DNA from: Crocinitomicaceae bacterium
Lineage (GTDB): Bacteria > Bacteroidota > Bacteroidia > Flavobacteriales_G > Salibacteraceae
Assembly (NCBI GenBank): GCA_002713215.1
Contig: PAVO01000004.1
Coordinates: forward strand, 1-64,000
Reading direction: 5' to 3'
DNA length: 64,000 bases
Shown in pieces: positions 34,102 through 42,623 of the stretch. Position numbers and translations under genes: made by a program. The notes beneath the pieces were generated by a model that worked only from the letters and a program-made list of their open reading frames with translations, was not told where the DNA came from and made no database searches. Position 1 is the stretch's first letter. Each line of letters begins with the position of its first letter.

Positions 34102-34800
34102 TTAGTCTTTCTTTAACTTTTTGCGACGGCCAGCCGCTCCTGAAAGCCCCATAAGACCAATTGAAACGGCCCCCAGCATTGCTGGGGCGTTCACGACCAA
34201 TGAACCATAAGTGTCAAGCGCAACCTGGTCGGTAACGGACAGGTTAAGTGAAGGCGCATAAACGTATCCATCGTTGTTTGTACCAGACTTTCTATCAGCA
34301 TAAAGTAGAACGCTCACTGAAACAGCATCCATTGGCACTGTGCCAGAGATGGTGTACTGACCCCAAGAGTTGCGACTTGTCCAACCAGTGTTGTACTGAG
34401 CTGTTAGTGCTCCGCTATGATCATAAAAAGCAACTTTAGCCAACACTCTGTCAGAATCCCCGGACCATGAATTAAGCAAGACGTTAAAGTCAAAGTTAAC
34501 AGCGCCAGCACCAATCAATCCAGCATTGATACTTTCATCATAAATCATGTTCTTTCTGCTTTGGATAACAGAGTACCCAGATTTCCCACCTAGCCAGTAA
34601 TAGCGATTAACGCCATCAACGGTCGTATACCTGCGTAAAGCAGAACTTCCTGACACCTGGCTCCACCCTGCATAGCTACCATTTTCAAAGTATTGGTTGG
34701 TTACCAACTCTTTACTAACAATGAGCTCGGCCATGGCGGGAGAAGAAACTCCAATAAGCATAGCAAGAGCAACAATTCCTTTTTTGATGAGATTGCTCAT
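34102..34800 (-). CDS. Secreted PEP-CTERM-like protein
   Basis: 232 aa. Signal peptide (MSNLIKKGIVALAMLIGVSSPAMA). The mature domain is a beta sandwich (TNQYFENGSYAGWSQVSGSS, VNFDFNVLLNSWSGDSDRV), like carbohydrate-binding modules. C-terminus: VNAPAM, hydrophobic helix, then GRRKKLKKD, an exosortase-type sorting tail. It is a divergent neighbour and structural look-alike of 34971-35672; probably an ancient duplication. Likely surface or matrix protein. Confidence 0.75.
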   Translation of the reverse strand: MSNLIKKGIVALAMLIGVSSPAMAELIVSKELVTNQYFENGSYAGWSQVSGSSALRRYTTVDGVNRYYWLGGKSGYSVIQSRKNMIYDESINAGLIGAGAVNFDFNVLLNSWSGDSDRVLAKVAFYDHSGALTAQYNTGWTSRNSWGQYTISGTVPMDAVSVSVLLYADRKSGTNNDGYVYAPSLNLSVTDQVALDTYGSLVVNAPAMLGAVSIGLMGLSGAAGRRKKLKKD

Positions 34801-34970
34801 TTCATACCGTCCTTGTGTGATTAGTTTGATTCAAATTAAATCCATCATGCTTGATGGGAGCAAGAAGCATACCTAACTTGAATTTTGTGCAAAAACGTTC
34901 GTAAGTTAAATCTGACACTCCTGTTGCAACGGTTAGGCATCTAGGAAAACTACTTTGGGAAGTATTACTT

Positions 34971-35672
34971 ATGAACATGAAAACAGGGATGTTTGCTATT
35001 GCTTTAACTGGCCTATTCGCGGCAGGTAACGTAAGTGCTGAAATCATCACTACAGACAACGTTATTGAAAATGCACTGTTCAGCAATGAAGGTGGCAGTC
35101 GTTTAGATGGCTGGACTCTTGAAGTGGGGAGCCCGCAGTTTGGTGCTCGTGCTGACGGGTACTACATTCGTGGTGGCGCAAACTATGAAAATAACATGCG
35201 TATTTCTCAAGTTGTGTCATTCGAAGATCTTAACATTAACACATCAGTGATTGATGCCGGCCTTGCAGATCTAACGCTTTCAGCGTACCTGTGGTCTTAT
35301 GCTGGTAAGGATGATGCTCGTGTGCGCTTGTACTACATGGACGAGAACATGAACCACGTTGAAGGCAATCCATCTCAAATCTACGGCTGGTATGATGATG
35401 CCACGAGCCCTAAATACTTTGAGGGTACTGTGACCATTCCTACTGACTCTCGATACTTGCTTATCTATGTCGAAGCTAACCGGGATTATGGTTCTGGTAA
35501 CAATGGTTATATCTATAATCCATCGGCGACAATTTCATACGACAGTGAAGAACTTGCTCTTGCTGGATTTAAGGATCTGTACAACGATGTGTCGTTACCA
35601 TTATTGGGATTCGGGTTGCTACCTGGGTTATTTATGTTTGCAGGTCGCCGAAAAGGGCGTAAAGTCGCTTGA
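34971..35672 (+). CDS. Secreted PEP-CTERM-like protein
   Basis: 233 aa. Signal peptide MNMKTGMFAIALTGLFAAGNVSA. The mature part (VIENALFSNEGGSRLDGWTL; LTLSAYLWSYAGKDDARVRL; GSGNNGYIYNPSATISY) follows the same order as the 34102-34800 protein, including the G-x-x-N-x-G-Y-x-Y-x-P-S segment. C-terminal tail: LPLLGFGLLPGLFMFA then GRRKGRKVA. Divergent pair with 34102; no operator between them. Terminator at 35721-35746. Confidence 0.75.
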   Translation: MNMKTGMFAIALTGLFAAGNVSAEIITTDNVIENALFSNEGGSRLDGWTLEVGSPQFGARADGYYIRGGANYENNMRISQVVSFEDLNINTSVIDAGLADLTLSAYLWSYAGKDDARVRLYYMDENMNHVEGNPSQIYGWYDDATSPKYFEGTVTIPTDSRYLLIYVEANRDYGSGNNGYIYNPSATISYDSEELALAGFKDLYNDVSLPLLGFGLLPGLFMFAGRRKGRKVA

Positions 35673-35720
35673 CGTCGATAAGGCATCTTCGCATGATGGT
35701 GTCATGATATTAAACACTTG

Positions 35721-35746
35721 AAAGCTCGCGTATTGCGGGCTTTTTT
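35721..35746 (+). terminator. Terminator of the 34971-35672 gene
   Basis: AAAGCTCGC-gtatt-GCGGGCTTT followed by six T. Confidence 0.85.
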
Positions 35747-35781
35747 GTTTCCTAACGGGAAATTTTTCAACACAAACAACC

Positions 35782-35797
35782 ACAACATTTATGTTGT
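35782..35797. promoter_or_regulatory. Operator palindrome before the 35873-38200 operon
   Basis: ACAACA-TTTA-TGTTGT, perfect. TTGACT (about 35804), 17 nt, GAGAAT may be the promoter, so the site lies just upstream of the -35. Confidence 0.8.
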
Positions 35798-35872
35798 TTT
35801 ATTGTTGACTTGAAATGCAATTCATGGGAGAATTGAAATATATCAACTCAACTAAGAAATCAGGGGAACAAG

Positions 35873-36412
35873 ATGAGTGGCTCAGATTTAACAAGATTCA
35901 AATTTAAAGATCATGGCTTTGCTATTTTTGCATATCAAGACATCGTCAATGCATACGAAGATAACGGGCTAATTCTATACCCTGGTCATGTGGCCATGGT
36001 GAACTTGAATTTGGATGACAACTCATGTTTCGTTCTTGATCAAACGTTCCGTGCTGAATTAGGTTTTAATGAAGATGGCGCTACCATTGAAAAAACGGGT
36101 AAAGAAGTCGCTCACGAATACGTGCAGGACTTGGTCCGTAAAGGTGGCATTGTTGACCTTACTGAGTGGGACGCTGGTGACACACATGAAATCAAAGATG
36201 ATGTGACAGAAACAGCCAAGTTGAAAGCTGACATGCTTCCATTAACAGAAGGTATTGAGCTTCGCGTGACTAAGCACGATGCCAATCACGTGGAATTCGA
36301 GTTCTACGATACCAAGAATGATATGCTTGCTGAACGCATTCGCTCATTTGAACCTAATTTTGCGGTCAGCTTTAGTCAAATGTTATCTCGCTTTGTAGCG
36401 ACTCATTGTTAA
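35873..36412 (+). CDS. Unknown 179-aa protein
   Basis: ATG follows CAGGGGAACAAG. Alpha/beta with a hydrophobic N-terminal strand pair (HGFAIFAYQDIVNAY), acidic in the middle, and a C-terminal helix (VSFSQMLSRFVATHC). No membrane segment or known family. First of three closely spaced + strand genes. Confidence 0.7.
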   Translation: MSGSDLTRFKFKDHGFAIFAYQDIVNAYEDNGLILYPGHVAMVNLNLDDNSCFVLDQTFRAELGFNEDGATIEKTGKEVAHEYVQDLVRKGGIVDLTEWDAGDTHEIKDDVTETAKLKADMLPLTEGIELRVTKHDANHVEFEFYDTKNDMLAERIRSFEPNFAVSFSQMLSRFVATHC

Positions 36413-36431
36413 ACCATAAGGATACCCAGTA

Positions 36432-37190
36432 ATGCACCCTTATAGCTACGTAAACGAAGTTCAGGCTCAAATTGATGCCGTTTTATCTGCCAACATTCCA
36501 AAGCAGTTATTACCGCACAAAGAAAGCTTACTATCAAAACTTAAGGCCGAGAAAGCTCGACTTGAGTCTACGTGGTATGACGATGAAACATACGTTCGAC
36601 GTCCATACATGGCGATCATCAAAGTTAATTCGGTATTGTCTGACTCACCTGTTGCGGTATTTGGCGCTGATGTCGCCAGCCAAGCATTAGTGAAGATATC
36701 CCTCTATTCAGCTCGCTTTAACAAAGTGACAAAAGATTATGAGGAACTGGACCTGTTGTTGTCGTGCCATGCATCTGAAAGTCAGTATGCAGACATGCTA
36801 ACAAACACGAATCAGGAATTTTCTAGCTGCATTACGTATGACGTAGTTGATGGGGTGCAGGTGTCAGATTATGACCCCGGACAAGATCCCACGAAATTGA
36901 ATTTACGCGCCATTGTAGAGAATGCGAAAGCATCTACAACTGCAAATGAATCGTACCTGAAACAACTTGGAGAGATCACCACCAAGCTGGAAGGTGGGAA
37001 GCTCACGAAAACCGACGTGCAACAATTGCTACGCGCTTTGGGCAATCTAGCTTCCATGGAAAAGGGTAATAGTGAATTCCGTGTTGCTAAAGTGGCGGAA
37101 GGGATTGACACACGCCTCCGCGAAACCCTTTTAAATATTGATGGTGCAGCACATCTTGCGATCAGCCAGCACGCACTGGAGAAAAAATAA
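36432..37190 (+). CDS. Unknown 252-aa protein
   Basis: N-terminal Pro/Lys-rich helix, a central beta domain, and a C-terminal helical region (about 165-252) with KLTKTDVQQLLRALGNL. Its stop overlaps the start of the next gene (TAATG), suggesting that the two proteins act together. Not recognised. Confidence 0.7.
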   Translation: MHPYSYVNEVQAQIDAVLSANIPKQLLPHKESLLSKLKAEKARLESTWYDDETYVRRPYMAIIKVNSVLSDSPVAVFGADVASQALVKISLYSARFNKVTKDYEELDLLLSCHASESQYADMLTNTNQEFSSCITYDVVDGVQVSDYDPGQDPTKLNLRAIVENAKASTTANESYLKQLGEITTKLEGGKLTKTDVQQLLRALGNLASMEKGNSEFRVAKVAEGIDTRLRETLLNIDGAAHLAISQHALEKK

Positions 37191-38200
37191 TGAGCATATA
37201 CACCTTAGGTTTAAATGATCCCGAATTGGCATTGCTTTCACACTGTTGCGCCGAGTCAGCCCAATCTTTGTTGATGGACGTTGCGGAAAAGGGAGCTGTT
37301 AAACACGATGTCGTAGCCAATTTCTTTAAAGAGGAAGTGGTTGATATTGATGGTGATGATGTTTTGCTTACTCGAAGTAAAAGTAAAGACAGTCTAAGCA
37401 TTAGCCTAAAGGTCGTTTACAATGCTGCTGTTATGGATGCTTGCCCTGAAGAACTGCCGTCAAAAGAAATTGTGACTGCGTTGATGAAAATAGGTAAAGT
37501 CAGACTGGGTCCAGTGAACCGTGACAGTGATGAAACAGAACTTCCTATGCCGATGGGGCTGGTGGATGTTGCTCATGGGTCAAGCGGCTCAAATCGCCTT
37601 GTGGATGAAACAGGTTATGTAAGTCGCTTCAGCCATATTAACTTTCATAGCGCGAGAGTATATCGAGATAACCTTCAATCAAGTAAGAAAACGGACTACT
37701 CAAACCTAATGGGGAGTCAGCACCTTGTAAGTGTGAATTTGAGCCCTAAGCAGTTCGCTAAAGTTGCTAGAGCAAACGGTGCACCAACGGCTGTAACTTT
37801 GTGCCGTTACCTGGGGGATATATTACCTAAACCTGACAAGTCAATTGAGTTCTCTGAGCAGACAATTCGCAAAGAGGGAACAGGTGTTGACCCAGCATTA
37901 GAAAAAGCGTTAGAGAGCGCTATGGATGCGGTGGTCACTATGTTGACCCCAGTGAAGGCTGTTACGTCTAAGAAAGCATCAGCAGAGCTTACTACGTTAT
38001 TACAAGCAGTAAGTGTTGCCTACAGCAACTTGGCCGGAGCAATGCAGGAACAACGCCGAGCAGACATGCAAACGTTATTATCTGGATACATGGAAAAGTT
38101 CCAGATCCAAGTTGAAGAATCGGTAAGAAAATTGCCACCTAAAGTGCAAAGTAAAGTGGATATACCAAGTTTCGGCTTACTGCTTAATCACACAAAATAA
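37190..38200 (+). CDS. Unknown 336-aa protein
   Basis: Central RFSHINFHSARVYRDNLQSSKK and HLVSVNLSPKQFAKVARANGAPT (about residues 145-205) look like a folded catalytic or binding core; the C-terminal 100 residues are helical. I know no family. Coupled to 36432-37190; terminator follows at 38210-38233. Confidence 0.7.
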   Translation: MSIYTLGLNDPELALLSHCCAESAQSLLMDVAEKGAVKHDVVANFFKEEVVDIDGDDVLLTRSKSKDSLSISLKVVYNAAVMDACPEELPSKEIVTALMKIGKVRLGPVNRDSDETELPMPMGLVDVAHGSSGSNRLVDETGYVSRFSHINFHSARVYRDNLQSSKKTDYSNLMGSQHLVSVNLSPKQFAKVARANGAPTAVTLCRYLGDILPKPDKSIEFSEQTIRKEGTGVDPALEKALESAMDAVVTMLTPVKAVTSKKASAELTTLLQAVSVAYSNLAGAMQEQRRADMQTLLSGYMEKFQIQVEESVRKLPPKVQSKVDIPSFGLLLNHTK

Positions 38201-38209
38201 TCACCAATA

Positions 38210-38233
38210 AAAGCGGGCTAAGGCTCGCTTTTT
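38210..38233 (+). terminator. Terminator of the 35873-38200 operon
   Basis: AAAGCGGGC-taag-GCTCGCTTT followed by TT; immediately before the next operator. Confidence 0.8.
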
Positions 38234-38258
38234 CAATTCCCCCCCCACCATCATAAAA

Positions 38259-38274
38259 ACAACATTTTTGTTGT
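38259..38274. promoter_or_regulatory. Operator palindrome before the 38336-39367 operon
   Basis: ACAACA-TTTT-TGTTGT, perfect. + strand TTGTTT (38271-38276), 17 nt, TATAGT (38294-38299). Confidence 0.85.
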
Positions 38275-38335
38275 TTTTGATTCGTTAATTTGGTATAGTT
38301 TACACATCAAATAAATAACACCAACTGGGGGAAAC

Positions 38336-38722
38336 ATGTTAACCAAAGAAACACTTCAAGACCGCGTCGAAAAAATGACTCAACAGGCATTTGCTTTTTT
38401 CCGTATGGATGTCGGTGATGTTGAACTTGTTATTGCTGAGGATGGCGGCACTAATGAGGTTTACGGTGAAACGTTGGTAGAGAGTGCTCCTAATCTTAGA
38501 AATATGATTGAGAGCGCGGTTTATGCTCATGCGCTATGTGCGGCAACAATCCATCAAGGTGAGTACAACGTCGAAAATCTTGATCCGGAAGCGTTTGGTG
38601 ACATCCGTTCCGAGATGGTGGATGCATTTAAAGGCATCTTCGGCACCCCTTGTATTGATTTTCGTGGTGACCTGGTTATCTGTCTGAAGACAGCAACTGA
38701 ATTTGGTCGTAACGTGGAGTAA
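38336..38722 (+). CDS. Unknown 128-aa protein
   Basis: ATG directly after CTGGGGGAAAC. Mixed alpha/beta, acidic, with ALCAATIHQGEYNVENL in the middle. No known family. First gene of a three-gene operon, 5 nt before the next. Confidence 0.7.
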   Translation: MLTKETLQDRVEKMTQQAFAFFRMDVGDVELVIAEDGGTNEVYGETLVESAPNLRNMIESAVYAHALCAATIHQGEYNVENLDPEAFGDIRSEMVDAFKGIFGTPCIDFRGDLVICLKTATEFGRNVE

Positions 38723-38727
38723 AAAGC

Positions 38728-38961
38728 ATGAAAAGAGTAATGCAAAAACTGATTTCCGACGTGCAGGTAAGCGGTGGTCTTTTGAAGTTTGGTAACGGTA
38801 CCCATGCGCCGGCAAGTGATCCAAGCTGGATTGACCTGGGCGAAACTGTTTTAGAGGTCAAGGAGGAACTGGAAGCGCTTGGCGAGCCAGTGGAATTAAC
38901 AATCATAGATATTTCAGATGAATACATGTCTTGTGATGAGTACGATGACAGTGGCGCTTGA
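38728..38961 (+). CDS. Unknown 77-aa protein
   Basis: Small, acidic, with a short hydrophobic strand at the N-terminus and EPVELTIIDISDEYMSC near the end. It overlaps the next gene by about 25 nt. Supported mainly by its position between two coupled genes. Confidence 0.6.
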   Translation: MKRVMQKLISDVQVSGGLLKFGNGTHAPASDPSWIDLGETVLEVKEELEALGEPVELTIIDISDEYMSCDEYDDSGA

Positions 38962-39367
38962 TAGGCGAAATAAGTCCAAGGTACTCAGGCTTGCTTTTGA
39001 AATGGCGATAGAAGATCGCCAGCAGTTTGCTGTGGACAATGAAGACTGCGCGCCAGAGTTTGCCAGTGAAGTAAGAAAAGAGGGGGAGATGTTTTCTAGC
39101 CTCCTTTCTCGCTTACCTGACAATAAAGGGAAAGATAAATTCTTTCTTGAAAGCAAGAAAATGACAAGTGAATATGAAACGTTTGATCGCGTGCTCTACA
39201 TTGCGTCGCTTGCAGCAATCAGCATCAGAGATAGCATTGCGGAACAGGCAAGGGAAGCACAAGCAAACCTTCTGGCCTTTGACGCCCTGAGGAACGAGTT
39301 TAACGACCCGCCCCCGGTTCAGAGTCGAGTGGTGGAATACCCATTTGGCGAAGTCCAAGGTAAATAA
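38936..39367 (+). CDS. Unknown 143-aa helical protein
   Basis: ATG at 38936 or 38945, inside the end of the previous gene. Helical throughout, Glu/Arg/Lys-rich, with a YIASLAAISIRDSIAEQAREA amphipathic region. Last gene of the operon; terminator at 39385-39407. Not recognised. Confidence 0.65.
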   Translation: MSTMTVALDRRNKSKVLRLAFEMAIEDRQQFAVDNEDCAPEFASEVRKEGEMFSSLLSRLPDNKGKDKFFLESKKMTSEYETFDRVLYIASLAAISIRDSIAEQAREAQANLLAFDALRNEFNDPPPVQSRVVEYPFGEVQGK

Positions 39368-39384
39368 AACAAGTGAGAGAACAC

Positions 39385-39407
39385 AAGGGCCAATAGGCCC
39401 TTTTTTT
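39385..39407 (+). terminator. Terminator of the 38336-39367 operon
   Basis: AAGGGCC-aata-GGCCCTT followed by a T-run. Confidence 0.85.
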
Positions 39408-39686
39408 GTTTCTAATAAATAAGAACGTTGTTTCGATGCAATATACCAGCAACCACCGCGTTCTGCCGTTTACTATAATGGTTAAGAACGATTACATAAT
39501 TGGGGCGTAGATAGGGATATAAGCACTCAGGTAAACATCATTTATGTCGAACAAGTAAACTACTGGAGGGCGACTGCGCTGTGAATGGGGCTTAATGGTG
39601 AACACTGGACGTAAGCATGTTCTGCCAAGAATAAACGCTTAGAGCGCCTGGTGACTCTTTTTATCCATAAAAATCGGGCAACAAAA

Positions 39687-39709
39687 AAGGCCCTTCTTTG
39701 AAGGGCCTT
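39687..39709 (-). terminator. Minus-strand terminator at the end of the repeat array
   Basis: 10-bp perfect stem AAGGCCCTTC / GAAGGGCCTT with a 3-nt loop. The T-run (six T) is on the minus-strand side only, so it would end transcription coming leftward out of the repeats. Confidence 0.75.
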
Positions 39710-39751
39710 CCTGTGAGGTTTTACTACATCCTAGAATAAAATTTTTCCTCA

Positions 39752-40803
39752 GACTCCATGTCTATCATCTCGTCCATGTCGATGATCAAAAAGGCTCCTG
39801 CCTTTGATGTAAAGGTTTACCAGCGTTCCTGCGGTAAATTAATCCGTTTGACTCCATGTCGGCTGTCTCATCCACTGTGACAACTAAGAAAGGCTCCAGC
39901 CTTAATCTACGAGGTTTTACTACATCCTAGAGCAAAAGTGTTCCTCAGACTCCATGTCTATCATCTCATCCATGACGATGATTAAGAAGGCTCCTGCCTT
40001 CACCGGCTATTTTGCATAGCATTCCAGCTAAGAAATAAACCAAAATCCATTTAACCCACCAAATCCAATCTGGCGGCCCTGGATCAATCCTGAATCCAGT
40101 TTAATAATGTGCGGGGATTCACATATTCCTAATGTAAATTAGTCCCATGACTCCGTGTCTACTACCTCATCCATGCAGATAGTCAAAAAGGCTCCAGCCT
40201 TTGATGGTCGGTATCATCAGCAATCCAGCTGAGAAGTGAACCAAAATCCATTTCATCCATTAAATCCAGTCTAATGGCACTAAAACATCCAGCTTTAGTT
40301 AGGGTGGGGGGATCAGCATCGTCCTAATACAAATTGGCCCCATGACTCCATGTCCACTACCTCGTCCATGTAGGTAATCAAGAAGGCTCCAGCCCTCGAT
40401 AGTCGATTTCATCAGCAATCCAGCTTAGAAACAAACAAAATCCATTTAATCCACCAAATCCAATCTGGAGGCCCTGGATCAATCCTGAATCCAGTTTAAT
40501 AATGTGCGGGGATTCACATATTCCTAATGTAAATTTATCCCATGACTCCATGTCTACTATCTCATCCATGCAGACAGTCAAAAAGGCTCCAGCCTTCAAT
40601 GTTCAGTTTCAAAAGCAATCCAGCTAAGAAACAAACTAAATCCGTTTTACTCATCAAATCCAATCTAATGAGACTAAAAAATCCAATTTTTTAGTTAGGG
40701 TGGGGAACCAGCATTTATCCAACATACTAATTTTGTCCCCATTTATGACTCCGTGTCTATCATCTCGTCCATGTCGATGATCAAAAGGACTCCAGTCCTC
40801 GTT
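39752..40803 (-). repeat. Seven-unit array of covarying hairpin repeats
   Basis: Core units of about 57 nt start at 39752, 39850, 39948, 40149, 40344, 40544 and 40747 (spacing 98, 98, 201, 195, 200, 203). Each starts GACTCC(A/G)TGTC, has a 6-bp stem around a CTC(A/G)TCCA loop, and ends with AAGGC-TCC(A/T)-GCCTT or a close variant. The first stem changes sequence but stays paired: ATCATC/GATGAT, ACTACC/GATAGT, ACTATC/GACAGT, ACTACC/GGTAAT, GCTGTC/GACAAC. On the minus strand most units also read as a short peptide (GAFLI..MDE..D.ES) but start codons are not conserved and one unit is frameshifted. Could be structured RNAs, a DNA-level site array (centromere or origin), or decayed small genes. 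Confidence 0.85.
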
Positions 40804-41150
40804 TTCGGTTTACCTACATTTACAATTGTAAATATAAATCAGACAAATTGCCTGGTGACTTCATGTCAAATCTCGCTAATGCATCCTGCTGCGAGGGTAA
40901 CAGCGCTTCGTGTGTTTGAGGTCATTCGTCGCTGCTCAACCGATGAAGTAATCTTATCAAAACTAAGCTTTCAAAGTAAAGTCTTTTTTGAAAAAAAAAC
41001 AACACTTCGGTTACTTAGTAATCAATCTAATTATTCAACTAAATTGATTAATCCGCTAGACCCATTGACTGGTCTGACTTGTAGCTGAAACCCCTACAGA
41101 TCATGCGGTTATAAAAAAGTGATCAAAACACAACGAAACACACTCAAAGC

Positions 41151-41188
41151 CTTTTACAATGCGTCATATGACGCAACAAAGTGTAAAG
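41151..41188. repeat. Nested perfect palindrome
   Basis: A 16-bp perfect palindrome, TGCGTCATATGACGCA (41160-41175), is enclosed by CTTTTACA (41151-41158) and TGTAAAG (41182-41188). There is no T-run, so a protein-binding or replication/recombination site is more likely than a terminator. Confidence 0.6.
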
Positions 41189-41551
41189 TCGTTTCATCAA
41201 GGTGGTGGACCAGATTTTCATTTCAGATCTCAATCAGACAACGCTGACATAGTGACTGGCATTTGCTTAGTACACCATCGTTTCGACCGAGCGCATACTA
41301 CAAAAGGATAAGATGCCTCGCAACCTATTTTTGTAAATTAATGCAATATTTGTCAACTTAACGTCAGCAATTACGACAAAAGACTTAAAAATATAACTTT
41401 AAGCGCACGAAAAACATGCTAATAGTATTGAAAAAATAGGAATAAAGTGGCAAGGCGCCCCTACAGCCCTTTATTTACGTGGTGTAACATATTTGTAACT
41501 ATTAGGCAGGGAAATTACTTTCAAATTGTGTTTTTTAGAACATTTATTAAT

Positions 41552-41917
41552 CTATGAACTCTGTATGCGTTCCCAGTTGTTCATTAAGTAGTCTTTTAAT
41601 GGTTCAGCAAGCAACGATTGATTTCGCACATTGCAGACCTTGAGCAAATAAAGATCAAGGCCTTTACGGAAAGCAGTGATTACCGTCGTGTAAACGTCAT
41701 CACGTTCAAAAACTGCCCGGGCGACGTGAAAGCTTTCCTTAAGGTACAGGTTTGGCCTTTCAAGTCGAGTGGCATCAATTTGGATCAGATAGGGTTTACC
41801 GTCAAACAAAAGGTACATGCCGCCACTAGGTGAAGCGCCAAACAGATTGATTCGCTTGTCGCCGGCGCAATAAAAAGATTCATAGATAGTTTGCTCTAAC
41901 CAAGCGCTGTTACTCAT
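41552..41917 (-). CDS. Unknown 121-aa protein
   Basis: Starts MSNSAWLEQTIYESFYCAG with GGAGGTGACC in front; the longer in-frame start at 41995 lies inside the upstream gene. Beta-rich middle (MYLLFDGKPYLIQIDATRLERP), C-terminal helix. It overlaps the preceding gene by 8 nt, so the pair is coupled. No family known. Confidence 0.7.
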   Translation of the reverse strand: MSNSAWLEQTIYESFYCAGDKRINLFGASPSGGMYLLFDGKPYLIQIDATRLERPNLYLKESFHVARAVFERDDVYTTVITAFRKGLDLYLLKVCNVRNQSLLAEPLKDYLMNNWERIQSS

Positions 41918-42623
41918 GGTCACCTCCAGCAAAGCTAGATACGGTAGTCTGGATCTGGAACCGCATTTGAGACCCCACCTTTTCGAGCTGTTCATTGTTC
42001 AGGTGGACGATTGCTGGCTCTCCGAAGCCACCCGTGCGGATGTAACCAGAAATTGGTTCCATGTCGCTCGCGTCTACTTTTAGGTGTAGAGCGGTGTTTG
42101 ACGATAACGTAAAGGTCACATCGATGCTTGCAACCACAGAACCAAAAATGGCATCTTCAAAAAACTCGTCATTACCATTATTTAACGCATCAACAATGTC
42201 GCTATAGTGGTTCTGGGCATCTTGAACAAGCTTGGCATCAGGCAGTGGACTTGTGTCCGTATCGTCGATGACCACCTTCTTTTTGATGTTGAATCGGCTG
42301 CAATAGTTGCGAGCTAGTTCAGCGGCGCTAGTAGGATAATTAGGGTTGCACGCTTGTGATTTAAGTGTATGCCACGCAGCGTCGGCATATGCTTCAGAAA
42401 CGCCGTACTCATCCATCATTGTTGATACGAAATCGTTGTACTGGAGCTTAGCTAGCATCTGTTGCCAGTTATCAAAGCCCAGCGCTTCAGCGTGACGATG
42501 AAGTCGCTTTGACGGGCCCAGAGAGCGTAAATCTTGATTATTGAGCTCTAGGTTGTCAGATAGGTGTGCCAAGTAAGCAGTAACTTTGTCTTGGGTATCC
42601 AGAACGTAATTCGGTGTAGTCAT
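41910..42623 (-). CDS. Unknown 237-aa protein with GF-W helical motif
   Basis: Residues about 36-60 (PSKRLHRHAEALGFDNWQQMLAKL, shown by its key residues A-x-x-LGF-x-x-W) are the clearest example of the motif shared with four or five other orphans here. The C-terminal half is a beta-rich domain (GSVVASIDVTFTLSSNTALHL is its first strand region). Coupled to the 41552-41917 gene. The nearest operator (42851) is 230 nt upstream. Confidence 0.7.
   Translation of the reverse strand: MTTPNYVLDTQDKVTAYLAHLSDNLELNNQDLRSLGPSKRLHRHAEALGFDNWQQMLAKLQYNDFVSTMMDEYGVSEAYADAAWHTLKSQACNPNYPTSAAELARNYCSRFNIKKKVVIDDTDTSPLPDAKLVQDAQNHYSDIVDALNNGNDEFFEDAIFGSVVASIDVTFTLSSNTALHLKVDASDMEPISGYIRTGGFGEPAIVHLNNEQLEKVGSQMRFQIQTTVSSFAGGDHE

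Larger units (their letters stand above)
39408..41551. other. 2.1-kb gene-free region holding a hairpin repeat array
   Basis: Bounded by the terminator at 39385 and the 41552 gene. 39410-39680 shows nothing clear. 39687-39709 is a minus-strand terminator. 39752-40803 is the repeat array. 40860-41150 is AT-rich with a degenerate partial unit at about 40858. 41151-41188 holds a nested palindrome. 41190-41551 shows nothing I can name. Reading frames here have no consistent start or ribosome site. Confidence 0.6.

Noticed and set aside
40378-40599. 73-residue minus-strand reading frame in the repeat array
   Set aside because: TTG start, no ribosome site, and it runs through a linker hairpin that is not open in the other units; treated as part of the repeat.
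39752-40803. Integron attC array or VCR-type repeats
   Set aside because: No GTTRRRY/RYYYAAC core sites, no integrase, and no cassettes between the units.
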